From: Pyruvatibacter sp.
GTDB taxonomy: Bacteria; Pseudomonadota; Alphaproteobacteria; CGMCC-115125
Assembly: GCF_040219635.1 (NCBI RefSeq)
Contig: NZ_JAVJSC010000003.1
Location: 1,042,189 to 1,106,188, forward strand
Length of the DNA: 64,000 nt
Direction: 5' to 3'
The notes below the pieces were generated by a model that was not told the origin of the DNA, did not search any database, and was given only the letters and a program-made list of their open reading frames with translations. Position 1 is the first letter of the stretch; each line of letters begins with the position of its first letter. Made by a program: the position numbers and the translations under genes. This document shows, in pieces, positions 1-8,765 of this stretch.

Positions 1-650
1 GCTTTTGTGCCGGTGCCGACATGCAGGAAACATTCAAGTCGCGCCTTGATGGTACCGACCCTGGCAATGACACCGCGGGCGGCTCCGGCGGGCTACCTGC
101 CGGGCTGGACTGGATCGGACTTGTACGGTCGTCCAAGCCGATGATCGCCGCCGTCAACGGTCCGGCCGTGGGCATCGGCGTCACACAGATTTTGCCGTTT
201 GACGTGATTATCGCTGCGGACGATGCGAAGTTCGGGCTGGTGTTTGTGAAGGTCGGCATCGTGCCGGAGCTGGCCTCCTCGCATTATGCAATCGCCCGCA
301 TGGGCTTTGCCAGAACCAGCGAAATGATGCTGTCAGGCAAAATATATACGGGAAGCGAAGTCGCCGAGTTCGGTCTTGCCAACTATGCGGTGCCCAAAGA
401 GCAACTGTGGGACAAGGTGCATGAAGTCGCCGCCATGTTTGCCGACAACCCGCAGCCGATGATGCGGATGACCAAGCAGCTATTGTCGCAGAACATGGCA
501 GAAACCGACATGACCCTTGTGCAGCGCCGCGAAACGGATGCGTTGAAAGAGTGCTGGACAACGCCGGAGCATCACGAAGCGGTAGATGCATTCCTCAACA
601 AGCGTGATCCTGACTTCAAGCGCGCCGCGCTGCGCGGAGCGGCTGAATGA
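1..650 (+). CDS. Enoyl-CoA hydratase/isomerase family protein (5' truncated)
   Basis: Crotonase-fold enzyme acting on acyl-CoA thioesters, probably in beta-oxidation. The window cuts off its N terminus: the frame is open from base 3 and reads FCAGAD, the usual CoA-binding/oxyanion-hole motif, just before the first internal ATG at 21. A second conserved block (SKPMIAAVNGPAVGIG) follows. The segment KVGIVPELASS carries a single Glu in the PE-x-x-SS arrangement typical of delta3,delta2-enoyl-CoA isomerases, and the other hydratase Glu position (AKFG-x-PE) is not kept, so isomerase is favoured over hydratase. The stop overlaps the next gene's start as ATGA, so the two are translationally coupled. 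Confidence 0.85.
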   Translation, partial: FCAGADMQETFKSRLDGTDPGNDTAGGSGGLPAGLDWIGLVRSSKPMIAAVNGPAVGIGVTQILPFDVIIAADDAKFGLVFVKVGIVPELASSHYAIARMGFARTSEMMLSGKIYTGSEVAEFGLANYAVPKEQLWDKVHEVAAMFADNPQPMMRMTKQLLSQNMAETDMTLVQRRETDALKECWTTPEHHEAVDAFLNKRDPDFKRAALRGAAE

Positions 651-1504
651 GTGCTATCGCCATCGAACACCGCGACGGTGTGGCGCATATTGCGCTTGCG
701 CGACCCGACAAACGAAATGCGCTATCTCTTGCGTTGCAACAGGAACTGGCAGACGCATTGTGGGACGCCGACGAACGCACCGACATTCACTGCGTGGTTA
801 TCAGCGGGCAGGGGCAGGACTTCTGCGCAGGGTATGACCTGGGTGAACAGCCGCAGCGTGACACAACAAGGCGCGGTGCCAGAACCATAGACGATGACAT
901 CTGGCAGCTCGAACGCCAGCAGCGTCTGCGCATGACGATTTTCGACATGCACAAGCCGGTGATCGCCGCTGTTCACGGGCGTTGCCTTGCAGGTGGAACG
1001 GATGTGGCCTTTCTGGCCGATATGGTGATCGCAGCAGATGATGCAGTCATCGCGTTCCCGCCCGCGCGGGACCTGGGCTCATTGCCCAACCAGATGTGGC
1101 TTTATCATTGTGGGCCGCAATGGGCCAAGCGTCTGCTGCTGACCGGCGACAGCATCAACGGCAAGGATGCAGCGGGCATTGGACTTGTGCTCAAATCAGT
1201 GCCTGCGGATGAGCTTACGGCGGAAGTTGAGCACCTGGCGCGGCGCATGGCACTGATTGACCCGGACCTGCTCTCCACACAAAAACGCATCGTCAATCTG
1301 GGGCTGGAACTGATGGGCGCCCGCACTCTACAGCGCCTTGCCTGCGAGAACGATGCGCGCGGACATCGCGCGCGTGCAGCCGATACGTTTCGCAACACCG
1401 TTAAAGAGCACGGCCTCAAGGCGGCCTTTGCCCAGCGTGACGAAAAGTTTGGCGACAGCTTCGTTGATCCGCTGGCACCTGAGCATTCGAAACGCACATC
1501 ATGA
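647..1504 (+). CDS. Crotonase-family protein, catalytic glutamates not conserved
   Basis: 285-residue crotonase-superfamily protein, full length for the family. FCAGYDL and the block KPVIAAVHGRCLAGG mark the CoA-binding fold. At the positions where hydratases carry their two catalytic Glu residues this protein reads FPPARDLGSLPNQMW, without acidic residues. It may therefore not be a classical hydratase; some crotonases use other residues for isomerase, hydrolase or decarboxylase chemistry. The start overlaps the preceding crotonase by 4 bases, and an alpha/beta hydrolase follows after 36 bases, so the three look like one operon. The substrate cannot be told from sequence. Confidence 0.85.
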   Translation: MSAIAIEHRDGVAHIALARPDKRNALSLALQQELADALWDADERTDIHCVVISGQGQDFCAGYDLGEQPQRDTTRRGARTIDDDIWQLERQQRLRMTIFDMHKPVIAAVHGRCLAGGTDVAFLADMVIAADDAVIAFPPARDLGSLPNQMWLYHCGPQWAKRLLLTGDSINGKDAAGIGLVLKSVPADELTAEVEHLARRMALIDPDLLSTQKRIVNLGLELMGARTLQRLACENDARGHRARAADTFRNTVKEHGLKAAFAQRDEKFGDSFVDPLAPEHSKRTS

Positions 1505-1540
1505 CATTTCTCAATTCATCATCCGTATCCGGAGGACTCC

Positions 1541-2719
1541 ATGGCTGACCCAAAGGTCTATGACGTCGAGCGCGAGGCGTTTTTCCTGTACTGGACCGAA
1601 AAGTCCGCGTTCAAGGAAACCTATGCCGGCGCAATGGATACGGTTGTGGTGGAGGGCCAGCACCTGAAACCCAAAGGCTCTGACAGCAAGACGGTGCTCA
1701 TTTTCATGCACCCGTCCGGCATCATGAACCTGCTGCCAATGCCAAATGCGCTGGCGGCGGCGGGCATCCCGTGCCTCACATGCGGCAGTCGCTATCCCAA
1801 TAACGACACGGCGCTCATCATGGAAAAAGTGATCCTCGATATGGGTCACTACATCCGCTACGCGAAAGAGAAGCTGGGCTATGAAAAGGTCATTCTGGCC
1901 GGCTGGTCTGGTGGCGGGTCGCTGTCGATGTTCTATCAGTCGCAGGCGGAAAATCCGACAATCGAGACAACGCCCGCCGGTGACCCGGTGGACGTAAAGG
2001 GTGCGGACCTTATACCGGCGGATGCCGTGTTGCAGCTCGCAGCGCATGTGAGCCGTGCCATCATTTTGACGGAGTGGATTGACCCCGCCGTCGCCGATGA
2101 GCTTGACCCTGAAAAGCGCATAAAAGCCCTGGACCTCTATGATGAGACAGCGCCAAACCAGCCGCCTTACTCCGCGGATTTTCTGGAAACCTTCCGCGCC
2201 GCACAGGTCGCCCGTTCAAAACGGATTGATGATTTCGTGCACGACAAGCTGGCGTTTCTGAAAAAGACAGGCCGCCCCAACGAGGAGCACTGTTTTGTTG
2301 TGTACGGAACAATGGCGGACCCGCGCTGGCTGGACCCGACCATTGACCCCAATGACCGCAAGGCCCCCAACTGGTGCTACATGGGCGAGCCGCGCGTGGT
2401 GAACATGATGCCTGCCGGCATTGCGCGGTTTTGTTCGTTGCGGAGCTGGCTGTCGCAATGGTCATATGCTGAGAGCCGTGCCGACGGCCCTAAATGCGCG
2501 GCCGGTATCAAGGTGCCGTTTCTGGTGATTGACAACTCAGCGGATGACGGCTGTACGCCGAGCCACGCGGAGCGCATCTATGCGGGGATCGGCCACGACG
2601 ACAAGGAGCGTCACACCATCAAGGGAGCCACCCACTACTATATTGGCCAGCCCGACAAGATGGGCGAAGCCGTGACGCTTGTTGTGGACTGGCTGGGGCG
2701 CAAGGGCATGTTGGTCTGA
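1541..2719 (+). CDS. Alpha/beta-hydrolase fold protein
   Basis: 392-residue hydrolase, probably cytoplasmic since no signal peptide is seen. The nucleophile elbow is GWSGGG around residue 128, with a preceding HPSG oxyanion segment near residue 60. The C-terminal part contains DNSADDGCTPSHAERI and a late His in GATHYYIG, consistent with the Asp and His of a Ser-Asp-His triad. A Shine-Dalgarno-like GGAGG lies just before the ATG. It follows two crotonase genes on the same strand, so an ester or thioester substrate linked to acyl-CoA metabolism is plausible (inference). The substrate is unknown. Confidence 0.8.
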   Translation: MADPKVYDVEREAFFLYWTEKSAFKETYAGAMDTVVVEGQHLKPKGSDSKTVLIFMHPSGIMNLLPMPNALAAAGIPCLTCGSRYPNNDTALIMEKVILDMGHYIRYAKEKLGYEKVILAGWSGGGSLSMFYQSQAENPTIETTPAGDPVDVKGADLIPADAVLQLAAHVSRAIILTEWIDPAVADELDPEKRIKALDLYDETAPNQPPYSADFLETFRAAQVARSKRIDDFVHDKLAFLKKTGRPNEEHCFVVYGTMADPRWLDPTIDPNDRKAPNWCYMGEPRVVNMMPAGIARFCSLRSWLSQWSYAESRADGPKCAAGIKVPFLVIDNSADDGCTPSHAERIYAGIGHDDKERHTIKGATHYYIGQPDKMGEAVTLVVDWLGRKGMLV

Positions 2720-2806
2720 GCCTGCATTTTCCCGACGCTGGCATCACACAATAGTCCAAATCCGGCACTATCCAGATCGTGGGTGTCGCTTGAAGGGGAA
2801 GTCCCA

Positions 2807-3265
2807 GTGACAAGAACAATTTTTGCGTTCTCCGCTGCCACTATTGCCGCCGCAATATGTCTGCCTGCATCTGCCGGCATGTTCGACGCGCGTGCTGATG
2901 AGCCAGGTCGCTTCACCATGCAGGCCATAGAAGGCGGCTTTTTGCGTCTTGATACGCAAACCGGCGCTGTGTCCGTCTGCTCGGGTGCAGCCAGTGACTG
3001 GGCGTGTGCGCCCGCCGCTGATGACCGGTCATCTCTTGAGAATGAAAACGCGCGTCTCAAGGCTGAAAATGCCGACCTGCGGGCACAGATAGTGGAGCTC
3101 GGCGCAAAGCCCGATGTCACCACGCCCGAGGATGTGGATGCCGCGATGGATGTTTTTGAAAGCGTGGCGGAGCGGTTTGGGCGGATCGTCAAAATCATGC
3201 GGCAGGAAATGGAAGAACTGGATCAGGAAATCGGCGCGCCCCCGAACGGTGATCCTGCGCCCTAG
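2807..3265 (+). CDS. Secreted coiled-coil protein of unknown function
   Basis: About 152 residues. The GTG at 2807 is chosen because AAGGGGA lies 8 bases upstream and it gives a clean signal peptide (TRTIFAFSAATIAAAICLPASA); a GTG at 2783 is also in frame. After cleavage there is a short region with two Cys (SVCSGAASDWACAP), possibly a disulfide. An Asn/Glu/Leu heptad coiled coil (SLENENARLKAENADLRAQI) follows, then an acidic amphipathic helix. It is probably periplasmic. It is convergent with the thioesterase gene, overlapping it tail-to-tail by 4 bases. No known family is recognised. Confidence 0.7.
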   Translation: MTRTIFAFSAATIAAAICLPASAGMFDARADEPGRFTMQAIEGGFLRLDTQTGAVSVCSGAASDWACAPAADDRSSLENENARLKAENADLRAQIVELGAKPDVTTPEDVDAAMDVFESVAERFGRIVKIMRQEMEELDQEIGAPPNGDPAP

Positions 3266-4203
3266 GCTCCAATCCCCGGCACCAGTTTGCTCTCAAGATG
3301 CGCGCGCATGGCATCGGGAATGCCGATTGCCCTGCGGGCCACAAGGTCAAGCGTCACCGCCACAGCTTCTGCCGTGGCTACAGCCTTGCCGGTTTCAACA
3401 TCAAACATCCAGTGCGCCCAGGTGTAGGTCTTGGGGCCTACATGCTTGAGGCCGCTGCGCAATGTCAGGATGTCGCCGACACGCGGCCACTGCCGATAGA
3501 CAAAACGGTATTCAAGAGCTGCCCCGCCAATGTTCGGGTCTGATGATCGGTCATCGCCGCGTGTCTGCGACAGAAGGTTGGGTATCGAATCTGAAACCAG
3601 GCCCATGAAGTGCTGCTGCAACATGAACCCATGCATGTCGCACTGGGCGGGTTTCACCACCCCCTGCCACGTATAGACAAGGCCCATGTCATCTGCCTGC
3701 GCCAGTGCTGGCGCATCGACGGCGGGACCCATCTCCAACCCGCGGGCCTGGCCGTGCGGCGGGACGTCGGTCATCATGTTATCAATGGCTTCATCCATCA
3801 CGCCGGGCAGCGCGAGGCGCGCGCGTGTGGCAGCGTCCGCCAGCACAACATCCGCATTGATGGTGGCGGCCACCACACCGGAGGCTGTGTTGGTCAACTC
3901 CTCGTAAACCTTCAGCGTGTCGCCTTCGCGCCCGGTGACACTTCCTTCAAGGGTAAGCGGTGCGCCGGGGCGCTGTTCGCGGTGAAACCGGATGTGGTGC
4001 TCGCGGGGCAGCAATATGGCCCCGGCTGTGCCCGCCCCGTTGCCAGGCGTGCGGGCCTGCGTCGGGCCAAAGCCCAGATGGTGCGCCAGCACGTCCAGCC
4101 CTTCATTGGCCTTGGCGACGTAGAACTGCACATTCATGTGCCCCATGTCGTCGCATTCCCATGTCTGTACGCTTGAGCGCAGTAGGGGCGCAAGAATTGT
4201 CAT
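3262..4203 (-). CDS. Acyl-CoA thioesterase, double hotdog
   Basis: 313-residue protein with two hotdog (4HBT-like) domains. The N-terminal domain has the signature WECDDMGHMNVQFYVAK, the D-x-x-G-H-x-N form of 4-hydroxybenzoyl-CoA-type thioesterases. The C-terminal domain begins near residue 180 and repeats the pattern in degenerate form (QCDMHGFMLQQHF). It probably hydrolyses acyl-CoA esters in the cytoplasm. It lies 21 bases downstream of a second, related double-hotdog gene on the same strand, so the two are a likely duplicated pair in one transcript. The specific acyl chain is unknown. Confidence 0.8.
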   Translation of the reverse strand: MTILAPLLRSSVQTWECDDMGHMNVQFYVAKANEGLDVLAHHLGFGPTQARTPGNGAGTAGAILLPREHHIRFHREQRPGAPLTLEGSVTGREGDTLKVYEELTNTASGVVAATINADVVLADAATRARLALPGVMDEAIDNMMTDVPPHGQARGLEMGPAVDAPALAQADDMGLVYTWQGVVKPAQCDMHGFMLQQHFMGLVSDSIPNLLSQTRGDDRSSDPNIGGAALEYRFVYRQWPRVGDILTLRSGLKHVGPKTYTWAHWMFDVETGKAVATAEAVAVTLDLVARRAIGIPDAMRAHLESKLVPGIGA

Positions 4204-4224
4204 CGCAAAAGCTCCGGATGCTGA

Positions 4225-5028
4225 TTATGCAAAATTGGATTGCGCAAGTGGTGGCTTGACCGCGCGCCGCGTGCGCAGATCTATCATTACGCCGACGCCT
4301 TCCGCCATGAAACAACAAGCCCCCGTCACTATGTCAAACCCCAGATGCTTGTAGTGCAGGGCCTTGCCGGTGGGCGGCGTAAAGCTGGTGACAATTTCAA
4401 GGGGTCGCCCCGGCAGGGCAGGGGCAAACCGCGTGACCCTCAACTCGAGCGAAGCGGTGCCAAGCCCGGCTTGTGCCTGTTGGCGCCTGTCAAGGCCCGC
4501 CAGCGCCCACAGGTGAGCCTGGCAGCGTGACACCCGTTGCAGGAAGGCCGGGATGGTCATTGTATCGGCGCGACAATCAGCAGGTGAAATGGCTGAAAGG
4601 TGGGTGCGCACCATGTGGTCATCACGCTGCGTCAGGTCATGTGTGGCCGGATGTGTGAGGGAGCGTGGCGCGGCATCGTCAGCTATTGCGCCCGCAGGTG
4701 CATCCGGTGCTCGTGACGTGCCGTACGTGCTGATCGCCGTGGCGCATACCAGTCGTGTGCCGGCATTTTCTATGTGGTGGACGAGTCGTTGAGATCGCGC
4801 ATCATCTGCTCGCGCTGAAGTCACGCGCAATCGGTCACCCGCCAGCATTTCACGGTGAAAGCGCAGATGCATTTGTTGCGGGCCACCCCTGCGCCCGCGA
4901 TCCGCGTTGCCAAGCGCCGACAGCACATCGGCCGCAGCTTCCGCCTTGGCGGCGTAATGCTGAATGTTCATATGCCCCATCTCGTCGCATTCAGCGACGG
5001 CAACAGCGCTCAGATAGCTTTCAATCAT
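4225..5028 (-). CDS. Acyl-CoA thioesterase, double hotdog
   Basis: 267-residue paralogue of the downstream thioesterase. The N-terminal hotdog domain carries ECDEMGHMNIQHYAAKAE, again the D-x-x-G-H-x-N signature. The C-terminal half (from about residue 145, HLSAISPADCRADTM) looks like a more diverged second hotdog without an obvious catalytic Asp/His pair. It is upstream of its paralogue by 21 bases and downstream of a TetR regulator gene on the same strand, which may control the pair (inference). It could form a heteromer with its neighbour or differ in chain-length preference. Confidence 0.75.
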   Translation of the reverse strand: MIESYLSAVAVAECDEMGHMNIQHYAAKAEAAADVLSALGNADRGRRGGPQQMHLRFHREMLAGDRLRVTSARADDARSQRLVHHIENAGTRLVCATAISTYGTSRAPDAPAGAIADDAAPRSLTHPATHDLTQRDDHMVRTHLSAISPADCRADTMTIPAFLQRVSRCQAHLWALAGLDRRQQAQAGLGTASLELRVTRFAPALPGRPLEIVTSFTPPTGKALHYKHLGFDIVTGACCFMAEGVGVMIDLRTRRAVKPPLAQSNFA

Positions 5029-5101
5029 CGGGCTTTTGGGGTGTGCAGAGGGAGGAGTAACGATTTGAAGTCAGATTATGGCACGGTTCGCCGCAGCGGT
5101 G

Positions 5102-5674
5102 TCAGCTTTCAAAGCGTGCGATGAGCGCTGCAAGGACGGTTTCATCGTCCACATTCAGCGAACCGAACCGACCGCTATCTGCCATCAGGGCAATCCCCGT
5201 CAGGCCTGACCAAAGCGCAATCACGTCCAGCGCCTGTGAGCTTCCTTTGATGGTCGGCATCGCTGCATCGAGTAGCCGCAAAACGGCAATCACCCGCCCG
5301 GTAAGCACACGTTCTGTTTCTGCGGGCACGTCGCCACTCCTGGCTGCCACAAGCAGCGGCACTACCCGGCGCAAGGCCCGTGTGCAGGCGCGTGACAGAT
5401 CGCCAAGGTTTGCTGGCTGCTGACGCATCGCTTTTGCCAGCACATCCAGTTCATCTGCGGCAATCGCTGCCAGCAGAGCCTCCCTCGAAGCGAAATAGTT
5501 ATAGACCGCGCCGGCTGTATATCCCGCCTTTGCGGCCACCGCCCGCATGGTCACGCCGCTTATGCCTGAAGTTGCCAGCACGATAGCCGCCGCCTCCAGA
5601 ATGCGCGCCGCCCGCGCGTCGCGCGCCTGGGCCTTGCGGGCTTTGCGGGCCGCGTCTCGTGCTGCATCAACCAT
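5102..5674 (-). CDS. TetR/AcrR-family transcriptional regulator
   Basis: 190 residues, typical for the family. The N-terminal helix-turn-helix covers about residues 22-68 (RILEAAAIVLATSGISGVTM, then AVAAKAGYTAGAVYNYFASREALL), matching the TetR_N pattern closely. The basic leader (ARKARKAQARDARAARI) is common in the family. The C-terminal ligand-binding part is not diagnostic. It lies upstream of the thioesterase pair on the same strand, so it may regulate that pair. A perfect inverted repeat at 5806-5827 lies in its upstream region and is a candidate operator. Confidence 0.9.
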   Translation of the reverse strand: MVDAARDAARKARKAQARDARAARILEAAAIVLATSGISGVTMRAVAAKAGYTAGAVYNYFASREALLAAIAADELDVLAKAMRQQPANLGDLSRACTRALRRVVPLLVAARSGDVPAETERVLTGRVIAVLRLLDAAMPTIKGSSQALDVIALWSGLTGIALMADSGRFGSLNVDDETVLAALIARFES

Positions 5675-5805
5675 GCACGTGTCATCCTGTAGCCGGTTCT
5701 AGTGCAAAATAAACAGTGTTCAAAAAAATGGCATATAGTCAATAGATATCGAAGATTAGTCGGGCCTGCGCGCGATGCGGGCGGCAGAGGCTGAGAAAAA
5801 AGTAC

Positions 5806-5827
5806 ATCGTTCAAAATAATGAACGAT
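5806..5827. promoter_or_regulatory. Perfect 8-bp inverted repeat, possible TetR operator or terminator
   Basis: ATCGTTCA, 6 spacer bases, then TGAACGAT. It lies about 130 bases upstream of the TetR gene start and touches the stop codon of the adjacent hydrolase. An isolated GTTCA half-site occurs near 5717. The symmetry fits an autoregulatory operator, but a weak hydrolase terminator is also possible. Confidence 0.35.
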
Positions 5828-6801
5828 TAAAGTCTGCTGAGGAAGAATCCGTCAATCTGCGTCAGCGCCTGCTCTGCCAGCGCACCGGGAAAGGCGATAA
5901 ATCCGTGTGCGCCTCCGGGATAAACACCAAGTTCCGAGGCGTTACCCGCAGCAAGCCAGCGGCCATGCATGAACAGCGTGTCGTCCAGCAAGCCATCCCG
6001 CGTGCCGACAACAAACAGTGCATCCGGCAGACCGCCAAGGTCGCCGTGCAGCGGTGAGACATCCGGGTCGCGCAGATCGGTCCCGATGGGCAGGAAGTTG
6101 CCGACAAAGTTCTCGACATCGCGGGTGGAGAGCGTTGGCCCTGTATCGCCAAACGCACGGGCGCTGGGGGTCAGGGCCAGATCAAAGCAGCCAAATGTCA
6201 GATTGGTGCCCCTGAAAGGTGTCAGTCCATGACGGGTCTTGAGGCGCAGCAGCGTGACGGCTGCAAGGTGGCCACCTGCCGATTCACCGCCGATGAACAG
6301 CGGTCCGCCCCCAAAATCATCCGCGTTTGACACCAGCCAGAGCGCCGCCGCCTCGCAATCGTCGGGTGCGGCTGGATAAGGGTTCTCGGGAGCTAACCGG
6401 TATTCGACTGAAATACACGCAAGGCCGCAATTGTCTGCCAGCCGCTCCAGCAGCGAATCCTGCTGTTTTGCTCCACCAAACATCCAGCCGCCGCCGTGCA
6501 GATGCAGGTAGATGCCCCGGGTGGCGTCCCGTCCGCCCTGCGGCTCGATAATATGCAGTGCAATCGGGCCGGCAGGCCCTGCAATCTCTATGTCCCGCGC
6601 CCGCTCGCTGATCGGCGCAACAGGAAACGGCCCCTCACCGCGTTCGCGCATGGCACGCGCCTCCGCCGGCTCAACTGACCAAGGGTCCGGCCCACGTGCC
6701 ACCAGCGCTGCTATTGCCTGATTGATCTCACGGGTTTCCGTGCTCACGGCACCGGGCAGGAAAAGGGCGGGGGAGGCGAGAGGGGGGGACGAAGATGCCA
6801 T
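5827..6801 (-). CDS. Alpha/beta hydrolase, HSL-type carboxylesterase
   Basis: 324-residue member of the hormone-sensitive-lipase (family IV) esterases. Visible motifs are the oxyanion-hole HGGGW in LHLHGGGWMFGG, the nucleophile elbow GGESAGG, and the late GGAHGF with the catalytic His; SPLHGDL and FVVGTRDGLLDD surround the expected acid residue. The ATG at 6801 is chosen over a longer in-frame start at 6984 because CGGAG lies about 9 bases upstream and the extension is Arg-rich and unlike the family. The likely role is hydrolysis of short or medium acyl esters in the cytoplasm. The gene lies head-to-head with the ompW-like gene. Confidence 0.87.
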   Translation of the reverse strand: MASSSPPLASPALFLPGAVSTETREINQAIAALVARGPDPWSVEPAEARAMRERGEGPFPVAPISERARDIEIAGPAGPIALHIIEPQGGRDATRGIYLHLHGGGWMFGGAKQQDSLLERLADNCGLACISVEYRLAPENPYPAAPDDCEAAALWLVSNADDFGGGPLFIGGESAGGHLAAVTLLRLKTRHGLTPFRGTNLTFGCFDLALTPSARAFGDTGPTLSTRDVENFVGNFLPIGTDLRDPDVSPLHGDLGGLPDALFVVGTRDGLLDDTLFMHGRWLAAGNASELGVYPGGAHGFIAFPGALAEQALTQIDGFFLSRL

Positions 6802-6970
6802 GTATGAATGCTCCGGGCTGACGCCAGGTGAGTGGGGGGGGCGCAAAGGGTGCCGCGCACCGGCCCGGTGCACAAGTATAGCGTACGGTTCCGCGTCGGT
6901 GACCCTGCTGACACTCCAAGACCGTTTCGCTCTAAGTGCGCGCGAATGACGCAGGGCGCCACGCCTGACC

Positions 6971-6984
6971 CTGATGCAGATCAA
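6971..6984. promoter_or_regulatory. Candidate Fnr/FixK-type box upstream of ompW
   Basis: CTGATGCAGATCAA differs at one position from the Fnr consensus TTGAT-N4-ATCAA. It lies about 78 bases before the ompW-like start. In Escherichia coli ompW is under Fnr control (established knowledge), which fits. It is one of three such sites in the left stretch. Confidence 0.45.
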
Positions 6985-7061
6985 TTACCTCTCCCGTGTG
7001 AGCGATAAAGTGCGGCTCACTAGGCAACCTAGCCGCAATAAGACGAGAGGGGACGCGTATC

Positions 7062-7718
7062 ATGCAGTCCAAAACAATTCTGAAATCACTTGCAACCGCG
7101 CTCCTGGCCGCAACCGCGCTGACAGCGCTTCCTGCCACAACCGCGCTTGCTGAAGACGGCGCAACCTCAGGCCAGAGCCCGTGGATGATCCGTGGCCGGA
7201 TCATCGGGGTTATTCCCGATGAGAGTTCCAGCGTTACACCAAATATCGGCAGCATCGAGGCTGAAGGCGCGGTGGTGCCGGAAATCGACATCACCTATTT
7301 CTTCACGCCCAACATCGCTGCTGAGTTGATTGCCGCAACCTCACCCCACGACATGAGTGTGAATCTGAACGGTGGTGGCACCCTTGATCTGGGTGATGTG
7401 TGGGTTCTGCCGCCGACGCTTCTGCTGCAGTACCACTTCATTCCCGATGGTCAGATCCGTCCCTATGCGGGTGTCGGTATCAACTACACGCATCTCTACA
7501 ATGCAGATGATACGGCTGGCACAAGCGTGGACTATGACGGCGGCTTCGGCTGGGCCTTGCAGGCCGGTGTGGATGTGCCCATCAGCGGCAACTGGTCGTG
7601 GAACCTCGACGTGAAGAAAATCTTCGTCAACGTCGATGCCACCGTGAACAGCGCTGTACGTGCAGATGTCGATCTTGACCCGTGGGTCATCGGCACAGGC
7701 GTAGGCTACCGCTTCTAG
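7062..7718 (+). CDS. ompW: OmpW-family outer-membrane beta-barrel
   Basis: 218 residues with a Sec signal peptide ending at about ATTALAED. The mature part shows OmpW features: WMIRGRIIGVIPDESS near the N terminus, PEIDITYFFTPNIAAELIAA, LGDVWVLPPTLLLQYHF, and a C-terminal GTGVGYRF ending in Phe as required for BAM-dependent insertion. OmpW proteins form small eight-stranded barrels thought to pass small hydrophobic molecules, which suits a lipid- or hydrocarbon-degrading cell (inference). GAGAGGGGAC lies upstream of the ATG. A strong terminator follows. A candidate Fnr-type box lies upstream. Confidence 0.92.
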   Translation: MQSKTILKSLATALLAATALTALPATTALAEDGATSGQSPWMIRGRIIGVIPDESSSVTPNIGSIEAEGAVVPEIDITYFFTPNIAAELIAATSPHDMSVNLNGGGTLDLGDVWVLPPTLLLQYHFIPDGQIRPYAGVGINYTHLYNADDTAGTSVDYDGGFGWALQAGVDVPISGNWSWNLDVKKIFVNVDATVNSAVRADVDLDPWVIGTGVGYRF

Positions 7719-7742
7719 CCTCCCCACCAACTGATTGATGTT

Positions 7743-7775
7743 AAGGGCGGCGTCCATCCGGACGCCGCCCTTTGT
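7743..7775 (+). terminator. Rho-independent terminator after ompW
   Basis: GGGCGGCGTCC (7745-7755) pairs perfectly with GGACGCCGCCC (7760-7770) around a 4-base loop, flanked by AA and TTT. It begins 25 bases after the ompW stop. Confidence 0.85.
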
Positions 7776-7880
7776 CATGTGCGAACACATGTTCGTTGAT
7801 GGCTGGTGTCCCTGGGTGGACAAAGCCTTTGCGAGCCCTATTGTCCATCGCTGAACCCGAAAAATGGAGTGTATCTTCCC

Positions 7881-8735
7881 ATGGTCGACACTGTTGCCTG
7901 CCCGCAGTCGGAAAAAACGTGGCAATCGCTTCATGCCTTCATGGCGGCCTGCGCTCTCGCCCTGGTATTGTTCGTGACCCCGGCATTCGCAAACCCCGCC
8001 AATGAGATGCGCCCGCAGCAACCCACCCTTTTGCTTGGCATTGGCGCGGCGGCCGCGCCGGTGTTTGAAGGCTCAGACGATACGCAGTTGTCTGCCCTGC
8101 CGTTCGTGGCGCTCAACGACTATTACGGGTTTAATTTTAGACCTGTGCAGTTGTCTTACAATCTGCTGGATGTTTCCGGCAAAAACGGCGCGTGGTCTTT
8201 GCGCGCAGGTCCGGCTGTGGGCCTGGCAATAGGTCGCGATCAGGATGACGACGGTGATCTGCGCGGTCTTGGTGATGTGGATACAGGCGTCATGGCAGGC
8301 GGGTTCGTGCAGGCAGGTATCGGGCGAATCTCGCTTGGCATTGATGCGGCGCAGGAGGTGGCAGATGGCCACGGTGGTGCGGTTGTCGGCCTCAAGGTTG
8401 CAACCCGTCTGCGCCTTAACCAGCGCATGAGCCTGATGCCCGCGGTCACCGGCACATGGGCGAGTGATGACTATATGCAAAGTTTCTTCGGTGTCACCGC
8501 AACACAGGCTGCTGCAAGCAACTATGCAACCTATACCGCTGATGCAGGCTTTAAGGATGTGGGTGCGCAGGCCGCCCTGCGCTACAGCCTGGACAATGCC
8601 TGGTCTTTGAACTGGAGCGTCGCCTACAGCCGTCTGATTGGTGACGCCGCCGACAGCCCGATTGTGACCGGCCCCGGCGGCACGCGTGATCAGATAACCG
8701 GCCGCATCGGCATCACACGGGGTTTTAATCTGTAG
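7881..8735 (+). CDS. MipA/OmpV-family outer-membrane protein
   Basis: About 284 residues from the ATG at 7881, which has GGAG 11 bases upstream; an earlier in-frame start at 7806 gives an implausible N terminus. A signal peptide follows (MAACALALVLFVTPAFA). The mature protein begins with LLLGIGAAAAPVFEGSDDTQLSALPF, close to the MipA/OmpV opening, and has alternating amphipathic strands through to a C-terminal ITRGFNL. Members sit in the outer membrane; some are linked to murein-synthesis scaffolding or stress. It stands alone between two terminators. Confidence 0.85.
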   Translation: MVDTVACPQSEKTWQSLHAFMAACALALVLFVTPAFANPANEMRPQQPTLLLGIGAAAAPVFEGSDDTQLSALPFVALNDYYGFNFRPVQLSYNLLDVSGKNGAWSLRAGPAVGLAIGRDQDDDGDLRGLGDVDTGVMAGGFVQAGIGRISLGIDAAQEVADGHGGAVVGLKVATRLRLNQRMSLMPAVTGTWASDDYMQSFFGVTATQAAASNYATYTADAGFKDVGAQAALRYSLDNAWSLNWSVAYSRLIGDAADSPIVTGPGGTRDQITGRIGITRGFNL

Positions 8736-8765
8736 GCATCATCCGCCACCATTTCTGCAAAAAAG

